A DNA stretch of 5,338 nt, taken from the NCBI GenBank assembly GCA_021808985.1, contig JAKBAQ010000191.1:1-5338 (forward strand), read 5' to 3'. Below are positions 1 to 4,645 of this stretch, piece after piece; the stretch's first letter is position 1; the number at the start of each line of letters is the position of its first letter. Under the pieces are notes generated by a model. That model saw only the letters and a program-made list of their open reading frames with translations. It ran no database searches and was not told the origin of the DNA. This DNA is from Pseudomonadota bacterium (lineage in GTDB: Bacteria > Pseudomonadota > Alphaproteobacteria > Acetobacterales > Acetobacteraceae). The position numbers and the translations under genes were made by a program.

Positions 1-68
1 TTCGTGTCTTGAGTAAGCTGCCTGATCTTTGGTTGAGTCGACCAGCGAACAACAGCCCAATTTTTCAT
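1..68 (-). CDS. Possible 5' end of a further minus-strand gene, cut by the window edge
   Basis: An ATG at 66-68 opens a minus-strand frame with no stop up to the left edge, about 22 codons beginning MKNWAVVRWSTQP. A purine-rich AGGG lies about 10 bases upstream of the ATG, and GGCGGGG abuts it, so a ribosome binding site is possible but not clear. No family can be recognised from so few residues. A second minus-strand frame is also open here from about position 128, and a 22-codon open stretch is common by chance. It would lie on the same strand as, and about 75 bases downstream of, the methyltransferase-like gene, which would suit an operon. It could equally be intergenic sequence. Confidence 0.2.
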   Translation of the reverse strand, partial: MKNWAVVRWSTQPKIRQLTQDT

Positions 69-115
69 CCCCGCCATACCCTGCGCGCAATGCCCCGCGC
101 GCCGCCACGGCTTTC

Positions 116-130
116 AACGCTTCCGGCGTT
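116..130 (-). terminator. Weak stem-loop just after the methyltransferase stop
   Basis: AACGC at 116-120 and GCGTT at 126-130 form a perfect 5-bp stem with a 5-base loop, about 13 bases past the TAA stop at 143-145. No T-tract follows on the minus strand (the next bases are GAAAGCC), so a factor-independent terminator is doubtful. It could stabilise the mRNA 3' end or be chance. Confidence 0.25.
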
Positions 131-142
131 TATAAAATATCC

Positions 143-985
143 TTAATATATCTCGATCGGAATAATTGGTTTTAAAATCGCAATAAAATTATCATCGGTC
201 GGCAATGAGAGCATCAACGGAAAAGACACCTCCAGCCCGAAGCACGCCGCCAGCGCGGAAATATCACGCTTTCTGAAATAATTCAGGTAATCGGGAAAAT
301 TGAACTTATACCACCTTTTCCCCATCACCAGCCGGTTGAGCGAGCCGTAATTCGCAAGTTTCAGCACCGCCACGCCATCAAATCTAAGCTTTCGGCCCAG
401 CAGCGCCACCACGCTGCGCGCATCCGCGTCGCGCTCCAGGTGCGAGTACAGCACAACCCCCGCCAGCGAGCGGTCAGGAAACCGCGACAATCCCTCCGCC
501 GCCGTGGTGCTCAGCACCGTCGCGCCCGTCCGCGCGCCCTCCGCGCGGGCATGCGCCGCCAACGCCGGAAACCCCGCCAACCCATAAATTGAAAACCGCG
601 GTGAAATCAGCCGCAAATTATCCCGGTGGCAGCCAACATCAACCACATTCCCCGAATCCGGGCCCAGCTTGTTCAAAAGCTCATAAGGCTCCAGCGGCGA
701 AAACATGAATCGCCGCCAATAGGTCACGCGGTCCAGAAAGCACAGCAGCAGGTCGCTAAGCCGCATCCGCCCATTGCCCGCGGCCTGCATGTGCACCGCC
801 TCGCGGGCTTTCGGCGCATAGGTAAACCCGCAATTCGCGCACTCAACAAGCTGGCGGCCCACTTTCGCATAGGCCAGCGCCCGCGCGCTCGTCCCGCCAT
901 GTTCGCAAATGGCGCAGGCCCGCATCGTCACATCCGGCGCCTCCACCGGCTCCTGCGCTTCAGCCGGCATGATGATGGCGGCCAT
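143..985 (-). CDS. Zinc-ribbon class I SAM-dependent methyltransferase-like protein (degenerate SAM loop)
   Basis: A 280-residue protein read from the ATG at 985; a TTG at 994 is the only other start before an in-frame stop at 1007-1009. Residues 24-52 hold two CxxC pairs (C24/C27 and C49/C52), a rubredoxin-like zinc ribbon. Residues 113-270 follow the Methyltransf_23 type Rossmann fold: motif I VVDVGC at 114-119, a YSHLERD segment at 180-186 in the place of the usual VLEHV motif, and a conserved C-terminal stretch GKRWYKFNFPDYLNYF at 222-237. In motif I the usual GxGxG is G118-C-H-R-D122, and the acidic residue expected after strand 2 is A137, so SAM binding may be weak or lost. Zinc-ribbon proteins of this type are known among sugar and natural-product methyltransferases; the substrate cannot be told. 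No signal peptide or membrane segment is seen, so it should be cytoplasmic. It has its own promoter upstream. The 3' end of the gene is much lower in GC than the rest of the window, which suggests acquired DNA. Methyltransferase-fold membership is fairly sure, activity is not. Confidence 0.82.
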   Translation of the reverse strand: MAAIIMPAEAQEPVEAPDVTMRACAICEHGGTSARALAYAKVGRQLVECANCGFTYAPKAREAVHMQAAGNGRMRLSDLLLCFLDRVTYWRRFMFSPLEPYELLNKLGPDSGNVVDVGCHRDNLRLISPRFSIYGLAGFPALAAHARAEGARTGATVLSTTAAEGLSRFPDRSLAGVVLYSHLERDADARSVVALLGRKLRFDGVAVLKLANYGSLNRLVMGKRWYKFNFPDYLNYFRKRDISALAACFGLEVSFPLMLSLPTDDNFIAILKPIIPIEIY

Positions 986-1010
986 GTTGGTCAACGCTGC
1001 GCGGATTCAC
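960..1010 (-). CDS. Possible 16-codon leader ORF overlapping the methyltransferase start
   Basis: A GTG at 1008-1010 lies 8 bases after GGAG (CTCC at 1019-1022 on the plus strand), which is better ribosome-binding geometry than either candidate methyltransferase start has. It would encode VNPRSVDQHGRHHHAG and stop with TGA at 960-962, inside and out of frame with the methyltransferase. It could couple or regulate translation of that gene. It is very short and may be chance; there is no direct evidence of translation. Confidence 0.2.
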   Translation of the reverse strand: MNPRSVDQHGRHHHAG

Positions 1011-1037
1011 CAAAATCGCTCCAAACGGGTTTGCGGC

Positions 1038-1056
1038 CGCGCGCCAGCCGCGCGCG
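1038..1056 (-). other. GC-rich hairpin in the methyltransferase mRNA leader
   Basis: Positions 1038-1044 pair with 1050-1056 in a perfect 7-bp all-GC stem with a 5-base loop. It lies just after the predicted transcription start (about 1064) and about 50 bases before the ATG. No T-tract follows, so it is not a terminator. It may protect the 5' end of the transcript. Such CG-alternating stems also arise by chance in GC-rich DNA. Confidence 0.35.
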
Positions 1057-1070
1057 TCGGGGATTCCTTG

Positions 1071-1099
1071 ATTATTGTGGAAGAAAATCCCACGGTCAA
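1071..1099 (-). promoter_or_regulatory. Sigma70-type promoter of the methyltransferase-like gene
   Basis: On the minus strand, TTGACC (1094-1099; 5 of 6 to TTGACA) is followed after exactly 17 bases by AATAAT (1071-1076; 5 of 6 to TATAAT). Transcription would begin near 1064, giving a leader of roughly 80 bases before the ATG at 985. This is the best promoter match in the window and makes the methyltransferase gene at least partly independent of the upstream barrel gene. Confidence 0.72.
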
Positions 1100-1106
1100 G
1101 TGCGCG

Positions 1107-1144
1107 CGGCAACCACCTCTGGTTATATGCCCATCCGCATAACC
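1107..1144 (-). other. Overlapping, mutually exclusive stem-loops after the barrel gene
   Basis: On the minus strand, GGTTATGC (from 1144) can pair with the later GCATATAACC in an 8-bp stem carrying a 2-base bulge (1121-1144). The same AACC can instead pair with a following GGTT as AACCA-GAGG-TGGTT (about 1111-1125). The two folds exclude each other. They lie 17-50 bases past the barrel stop and upstream of the methyltransferase promoter. A further small stem GCCGG/CCGGC overlaps the barrel stop itself. No T-tract is present, so a classical terminator is not shown; a 3'-end processing or Rho-related structure is possible. Confidence 0.3.
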
Positions 1145-1160
1145 GCCGGTAAATCCCGGC

Positions 1161-1937
1161 TCAGAATTTTTCCGTCAGCCCCATGCCGGCGCCAAATTCA
1201 GGGCTGTCGGGCGTCAGTCCGTGGGTCAGATACGTCTGAAACGTGAGCGTCTGGGTAATCCGCACGGTATAGGCCCCAATCACCTGCTCCGCCGGCCCCG
1301 CGCCGCGCTGCAACGTCCCGTTGTTCAAAAACAGGGCCGTCAGATAGCCATGCCGCGCCACAACCAGGCTCGCCCCGGCCTCGAAGGTTAAGGTGTTCCG
1401 CAGCCGCAGCCCCGGCGCCCGGCCAACCACCCGGTAGCCCACCCGCGCATAGGGCAGCAGCCGGTCATCCCAGTTCCACTCAAAATGGCCGCCAAGCTCC
1501 ACGTCCGGCCGCCCGGTGCCAAGCCCCTGCAGCCGCGAGGCCGTGGGGATCTTAACCTTCACATAAGGCCTCACCGAGGGCCGGTATCCGGCGGCGTCCA
1601 GCACGCGATAATCCGCGCTGGCCCAAATGTCCCCCAGCCCGGTGCGCCATACCCGGTGGTTGTTGGTCTGTATCACCGCCCCGCCGCTCAGCAGCCCGGC
1701 CCCGGTCAGCGCGATATAGGGGATCTCCAGCCGCAGCCGCACCCGGGCGCTGCGATACTCGAACGTCACCGGCACCTCATAAACACTCACCGTGTTCCCC
1801 GTGCCGAACGTCCCGCCGAAATATGACGGCTCGATATTGATGCTGAACGGCCTCGCCTGCGCCGCCCGCCCCGCCGCCGGCAGCGCCATCAGCCCGGCCC
1901 CCACGCACAGCGCCACCGCGCGCAGATACGGCCTCAT
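1161..1937 (-). CDS. Outer-membrane beta-barrel 'transporter'-type protein with signal peptide
   Basis: A 258-residue protein read from the ATG at 1937. Residues 1-28 look like a Sec signal peptide: MRPYLR, a hydrophobic core AVALCVGAGLMALPA and an AQA cleavage site before R29. The mature part, about 230 residues, is built of alternating polar/apolar strands (for example SVYEVPVTFEYRSARVRLRL, VRPYVKVKIPTA, LPYARVGYRVVG) and ends in Phe, the usual C-terminal signal for outer-membrane barrel assembly. The stretch GLGDIWASADY ... KVKIPTASRLQGLGTGRPDVELG resembles proteins annotated as 'transporter' or related to the phenol-degradation MetA barrel family, whose substrates are mostly unknown. The frame is open upstream to a GTG at 2009 (24 extra residues), but that would bury the signal peptide, so 1937 was chosen although no good ribosome binding site precedes it. 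It follows the permease gene on the same strand after 143 bases. Barrel and export are fairly sure; the transported molecule is unknown. Confidence 0.78.
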   Translation of the reverse strand: MRPYLRAVALCVGAGLMALPAAGRAAQARPFSINIEPSYFGGTFGTGNTVSVYEVPVTFEYRSARVRLRLEIPYIALTGAGLLSGGAVIQTNNHRVWRTGLGDIWASADYRVLDAAGYRPSVRPYVKVKIPTASRLQGLGTGRPDVELGGHFEWNWDDRLLPYARVGYRVVGRAPGLRLRNTLTFEAGASLVVARHGYLTALFLNNGTLQRGAGPAEQVIGAYTVRITQTLTFQTYLTHGLTPDSPEFGAGMGLTEKF

Positions 1938-2049
1938 GCGGGGTTCAACGCCGGCTTTAACATTGGCACAATGCGAAACGCTCATCTGATTGAAGACAAT
2001 CTTCCGCACTACCCGAAACTGAGCAAGCTTTCAAATGCGCAGTCTTAAG

Positions 2050-2080
2050 TTGCCCTCAGGCCCGGCCAGCGGGCCAGGCC
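2050..2080 (-). terminator. GC-rich stem-loop directly after the permease stop
   Basis: Immediately past the TGA at 2081-2083, the minus strand reads CCTGGCCC, a 7-base loop, then GGGCC-TG-AGG: a 5-bp core stem extended by three pairs across a 2-base bulge. No T-run follows (next bases GCAACTTAAG), so it is not a canonical intrinsic terminator. It could still reduce read-through into the barrel gene. The remaining bases to 2009 show no convincing promoter. Confidence 0.3.
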
Positions 2081-2833
2081 TCACCCGGCATGCAGGAACA
2101 GCCCGATGGTGAGCATGACCCCGATGGCGGTGATGCCCACGCGCAGCACCGTCTCGTTGATCCGCCGGAGCATATAAACCCCCACCTGTCCGCCGGCGAT
2201 GGCGGCAACCGCCACCAGCAGCACGACACGCCAATGTATGCTGGTCTGCACGATGAAAATCACAACCGCGGCGACATTGATAACACCGGCGAGCATGTTC
2301 TTGGTCGCCCCGGCATGGCGCACCGAGAGCCCGGCGGCCGTCAGCGCCGCCAGCATGAGTATGCCAATCCCCCCGCCGAAATAACCGCCATAAATGGCGA
2401 TGATCACCTGCGCCGCCATCGCCCCGCGCGGGCTTATATGCGCCGGCTCATCCTCGGCCCGCTTTTTCGCGACAAAGCTGCCCCACGCGAACACCGCCGT
2501 GGCGAACAGCACCAGATACGGCACCAGATGCGTGAAAATGCTCACCGGTGTCGCCAGCAGCAAAACCGCGCCCACCCCGCCGCCAACCAGGCTGATCCCA
2601 ACCAGCATGCCGATGGAAAGCCCCGCCGCGCCCTCCACCAGGCTGCGCCCGGCGAAGGAGGTCGTCACCTGCCCGGGAAACAGCGCGATGGTGGAGGTGA
2701 TATTGGCCGCCAGCGGGTTGAGCCCCGCGAACAGCAGCGCCGGAAACACCAGAAACGAGCCCCCCCCGGCCAGCGCGTTCTGCGCCCCGGCGATGAACGA
2801 GGCCAGCGTCAGCAGCACCAGCGCCAGGCTCAT
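2081..2833 (-). CDS. TauE/SafE (TSUP) family membrane permease
   Basis: A 250-residue, strongly hydrophobic inner-membrane protein of usual length for the TSUP family, which includes exporters or importers of sulfite, sulfonates and other small anions. The family's two-repeat layout is visible. The first half has ALAGGGSFLVFPALLFAGLNP (about 20-40) followed by AANITSTIALFPG; the second has YGGYFGGGIGILMLAAL (148-164) followed by KNMLAGVIN (178-186). About eight hydrophobic segments can be counted, with a charged cytoplasmic-type loop KKRAEDEP near 123-130 between the halves. The ATG overlaps the kinase stop codon in an ATGA arrangement and has no strong ribosome binding site of its own, so translation is probably coupled to the kinase. 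Family assignment is firm; the substrate is not known, and the kinase neighbour gives no clear hint. Confidence 0.9.
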   Translation of the reverse strand: MSLALVLLTLASFIAGAQNALAGGGSFLVFPALLFAGLNPLAANITSTIALFPGQVTTSFAGRSLVEGAAGLSIGMLVGISLVGGGVGAVLLLATPVSIFTHLVPYLVLFATAVFAWGSFVAKKRAEDEPAHISPRGAMAAQVIIAIYGGYFGGGIGILMLAALTAAGLSVRHAGATKNMLAGVINVAAVVIFIVQTSIHWRVVLLVAVAAIAGGQVGVYMLRRINETVLRVGITAIGVMLTIGLFLHAG

Positions 2834-3816
2834 GCGGCTTGCACCAGCGCCTTCAGCTCCCCGGCGGGCGGGCGTGCGCCAATCCGGCTTATCGCCAGCG
2901 CCGCCGCCCTCGCGCCCAGCACGCCCGCCGCGTGCAGCGTGGCGCCCTTGGTGTAGCCGGTCAGAAAACCGGCGGCATACGCATCGCCCGCGCCGGTGGT
3001 GTCCACCACCTGCGCCGGCGCCGCCTCCACCAGCGTGCGCGTGCCCTCATGCAGAATCACGCTGCCCGCCTCGCTGCGGGTCAGCACCGCGAGCCTTACA
3101 TCCCGCGCCGCGTCCGCCGCCGCCTCGGCGAAGTCATTGCGCTGATACAGGCTGCAAATCTCCGCCTCATTGGCGAAGATGATATCGATCCCCTCGGCGA
3201 TGAGCCGGCGGAACCCATCGCGATGCCGGTCCACGCAGAATGCGTCGGAGAGCGAGAGCGCCGTCTTTCGCCCCGCCGCGCGCGCGGTCCTGGCGGCCTC
3301 GGCAAACGCGGCCTGCGCCGCCGGCGGGTCGAACAGATACCCCTCCAGATAAGTCACGGCCGAGGCGGCGATCACGGTCTCATCCAGGTCGGCGAGCGAG
3401 AATTCCCCGCCCGCGCCCAAATAGGTGTTCATGGTCCGCTGGCCGTCGGGCGTCACCAGAATCAGGCAGCGCGCCGTTGGCACGGGCGCCCGCAGGGGGG
3501 CGGTCGGGTAATGCACGCCATCGGCGCTTATCTCGCGGCGGAACGTCTCGCCCATCTCATCCGCCGCCACCTTGCCCAGAAACGCCACCCTTGCCCCCAG
3601 CGCCGCCGCCACCGCGCAGGTGTTGGCCACCGAGCCGCCCGAGGCCGTCAGCCCGCCCTGCATGGCGGCGGTCAGCCTGGTGGCCGTATCCGCGTCAATC
3701 AGCGACATTCCGCCCTTAAGCATGCCATGCCGGTTTAAAAATGCGTCATCAGCCGGTAACAACAGGTCGACGATGGCATTGCCGATGCCGGTGATATCAA
3801 AGCGGGTAACGGCCAT
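2830..3816 (-). CDS. PfkB-family kinase, probable adenosine kinase
   Basis: A 328-residue cytoplasmic kinase that would transfer phosphate from ATP to a sugar hydroxyl; adenosine to AMP (purine salvage) is the most likely reaction. PfkB signatures are in order: the N-terminal strand DITGIGNAIVD (7-17), GGSVANTCAVAAALG (60-74) which in the family binds the ribose, GKVAADEMG, the NxxE motif N216-E219, and the C-terminal DTTGAGDAYAAGF (272-284) with anion hole GAG and catalytic base D278. The segments MSLID, GGSVANT and the stretch TPDGQRTMNTYLGA match the adenosine-kinase-like subgroup rather than ribokinase or fructokinase. The frame is open to 3855, but the ATG at 3816 was chosen because GGAG lies 8 bases upstream and MAVTRFDITGIGNA is the usual N-terminus. 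It leads a two-gene unit with the TSUP permease (4-base overlap). PfkB membership is certain; the adenosine substrate is likely, with another nucleoside or sugar possible. Confidence 0.9.
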   Translation of the reverse strand: MAVTRFDITGIGNAIVDLLLPADDAFLNRHGMLKGGMSLIDADTATRLTAAMQGGLTASGGSVANTCAVAAALGARVAFLGKVAADEMGETFRREISADGVHYPTAPLRAPVPTARCLILVTPDGQRTMNTYLGAGGEFSLADLDETVIAASAVTYLEGYLFDPPAAQAAFAEAARTARAAGRKTALSLSDAFCVDRHRDGFRRLIAEGIDIIFANEAEICSLYQRNDFAEAAADAARDVRLAVLTRSEAGSVILHEGTRTLVEAAPAQVVDTTGAGDAYAAGFLTGYTKGATLHAAGVLGARAAALAISRIGARPPAGELKALVQAA

Positions 3817-3824
3817 GCTGTTCT

Positions 3825-3828
3825 CTCC
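3825..3828 (-). promoter_or_regulatory. Ribosome binding site of the kinase gene
   Basis: GGAG (within TTGGAGAGAACAGC) ends 8 bases before the ATG at 3814-3816. This fixes the kinase start at 3816 rather than at the longer frame opening at 3855. Confidence 0.8.
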
Positions 3829-3930
3829 AAGGGGTTTTCCGCCCGCCGATACCATCGCGGCCGCCGTGCCGGCAAATGTCTCCGCCGCATGGCTGAGGTT
3901 GTCCCCATACTGCCGCCCGTGCTAGCCCCT

Positions 3931-3948
3931 TGGCACCATTTTGTGCCA
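3931..3948 (+). promoter_or_regulatory. Perfect inverted repeat abutting the bactofilin ribosome binding site
   Basis: TGGCAC (3931-3936) and GTGCCA (3943-3948) are perfect inverted copies separated by CATTTT. The repeat ends one base before the GGAGG at 3950-3954. In DNA it could be a small operator; in mRNA it would be a 6-bp hairpin next to the ribosome site. The function is inferred only from its position. Confidence 0.4.
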
Positions 3949-3949
3949 C

Positions 3950-3954
3950 GGAGG
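3950..3954 (+). promoter_or_regulatory. Ribosome binding site for the long bactofilin form (GTG start)
   Basis: GGAGG lies 4 bases before GTG at 3959-3961. The spacing is a little short, but the match to the anti-Shine-Dalgarno sequence is strong. It supports GTG 3959, giving the typical N-terminus MFNKRK, over the upstream TTG at 3941, which lies before the site. Confidence 0.7.
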
Positions 3955-3958
3955 ATTC

Positions 3959-4558
3959 GTGTTCAACAAACGCAAACCTGAAGAGCCGACCCGAGCCGCC
4001 CCGATCCCCGCCGCCCCGATCCCGGTTGCCGAGATCCCCGTGCCGGAAGCCGCCACCCCATCCGCTGATACCGCCCCGGCTCAGTACACTTTCAAGGAGA
4101 CCACCATGGCCCGTTCCCCCTTCACGCCGCACATGCCCGCCCCGGCCACGCCCGCCGCGCCCATCCGCCCCAGCGTGAGCGCCGGCGCCACCGGCCCGCG
4201 TGAGGACGGCCAGCGCCGCACCCTCGTGGTCGGCCGCGGCATCAGCGTCCAGGGCACCGTGCAGGACGCTGAGCGCCTGGTCGTCGAAGGCACCGTGGAA
4301 GCCGCCATGATCAACGGCCTGGTCGAGCTCTCCATCGCCCAGGGCGGCCTGTTCAAGGGCGAGGTCGAGGTTGACGAGGCCGAGGTCGCCGGCACCATTG
4401 ACGGCACGCTCATGGCCCGCCACGCCCTCATCGTCCGCTCCTCCGGCCGCGTCCTGGGCACCGCCCGCTGCCGCCGCCTGCAAGTGGAAGATGGCGGCCA
4501 GATCACCGGCCGCATCGAAATGCTTACCGACACGGGCCTCCCCGCGCACGAGGACTAA
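3959..4558 (+). CDS. Bactofilin (polymer-forming cytoskeletal protein)
   Basis: A 199-residue protein that should polymerise into cytoskeletal filaments at the inner face of the membrane. In bacteria, bactofilins organise cell shape, stalk or polar growth and cell-wall enzymes. Residues 1-6, MFNKRK, resemble the short N-terminal peptide linked with membrane binding in Caulobacter BacA. Residues 7-85 are a Pro/Ala-rich flexible linker that includes a 5-residue tandem repeat. Residues about 86-189 are the right-handed beta-helix core, seen as repeating short strands (LVVGRGISVQGTVQDAERL, VEGTVEAAMING, FKGEVEVDEAEVAGTIDG, VLGTARCRRLQVEDGGQITG). The C-terminal tail is short. GTG 3959 has GGAGG upstream; a second in-frame start, ATG 4106, has an even better placed site and would give a 150-residue form starting inside the linker but keeping the whole core. 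The gene stands alone between a divergent kinase and a convergent WD40 gene and ends in a strong terminator. Family assignment is firm; the exact cellular role is unknown. Confidence 0.92.
   Translation: MFNKRKPEEPTRAAPIPAAPIPVAEIPVPEAATPSADTAPAQYTFKETTMARSPFTPHMPAPATPAAPIRPSVSAGATGPREDGQRRTLVVGRGISVQGTVQDAERLVVEGTVEAAMINGLVELSIAQGGLFKGEVEVDEAEVAGTIDGTLMARHALIVRSSGRVLGTARCRRLQVEDGGQITGRIEMLTDTGLPAHED
3995..4039 (+). repeat. 15-bp tandem repeat in the bactofilin linker
   Basis: Two adjacent 15-base units (3995-4009 and 4010-4024) share 14 identical leading bases, GCCGCCCCGATCCC. A third, diverged unit follows at 4025-4039 with about 10 of 15 bases matching. The units are in frame and encode AAPIP, AAPIP and VAEIP (residues 13-27). 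Slippage could change the linker length by five residues per unit without breaking the frame. Confidence 0.7.
4094..4108 (+). promoter_or_regulatory. Internal ribosome binding site and ATG within the bactofilin gene
   Basis: AAGGAG (4094-4099) lies 6 bases before an in-frame ATG at 4106-4108 (residue 50, MARSPFTP). The match and spacing are near optimal, better spaced than the site for the GTG start. It could drive a 150-residue short form, or be the only real start if the upstream GTG is not used. Confidence 0.55.
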
Positions 4559-4578
4559 GCAGCCCACCGCACCCCATC

Positions 4579-4617
4579 AAACCCGCCCCCCGGCACCAGC
4601 CGGGGCGGCGGGTTTTT
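4579..4617 (+). terminator. Strong intrinsic terminator of the bactofilin gene
   Basis: AAACCCGCC (4579-4587) plus CCCCGGC (4588-4594) pair with GCCGGGG (4599-4605) and GGCGGGTTT (4607-4615). The result is a 16-bp stem with one bulged C (4606), a 4-base loop ACCA and a T-run at 4613-4617. It starts 20 bases after the TAA stop. On the minus strand only TTT follows the stem, so termination of the convergent WD40 gene there is possible but weaker. Confidence 0.93.
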
Positions 4618-4645
4618 CATGCCCGCCCCACGCCAAACCGCCGCG

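Larger units (their letters stand above)
3817..3958. promoter_or_regulatory. Divergent promoter region between the kinase and bactofilin genes
   Basis: These 142 bases must hold the start signals for both divergent genes. For the kinase, a weak pair is TTGCCG (3870-3875) and TATCGG (3846-3851) at 18 bases on the minus strand; for the bactofilin, no good -10/-35 pair was found, TTGTCC at 3899-3904 being the best -35. The octamer CCCCTTGG occurs once in each leader: minus strand 3827-3834 and plus strand 3926-3933. Confidence 0.5.

Noticed and set aside
1938..2009. 24-residue N-terminal extension of the barrel protein from the GTG at 2009
   Set aside because: It would place a polar stretch before a well-formed signal peptide, and no ribosome binding site precedes the GTG.
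1985..2038. Promoter for the barrel gene (TTGAAA, 17 bases, TAGTGC on the minus strand)
   Set aside because: The -35 is good but the -10 matches only 2 of 6 bases; other pairs in the gap are no better, so no promoter is called.
2090..2956. Plus-strand frame of 288 codons antisense to the permease
   Set aside because: Polar, Arg/His/Gln-rich translation of the strand opposite a hydrophobic membrane protein; a typical shadow with no recognisable domain.
2839..3738. Long plus-strand open frame (299 codons) antisense to the kinase
   Set aside because: It lies wholly opposite a clear PfkB gene, is extremely rich in Arg, His and Gly, and shows no domain pattern; such frames are expected opposite high-GC genes.
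3931..3946. Sigma54-like promoter (TGGCAC ... TGTGC) before the bactofilin
   Set aside because: The distance between GG and GC is 11 bases instead of the required 10, and transcription would start almost at the GTG, leaving no leader. The inverted repeat explains the similarity better.
3797..4567. Minus-strand frame of 256 codons antisense to the bactofilin
   Set aside because: Gly/Ala/Asp-rich composition with no fold pattern; it mirrors the bactofilin codons and also overlaps the kinase start region.
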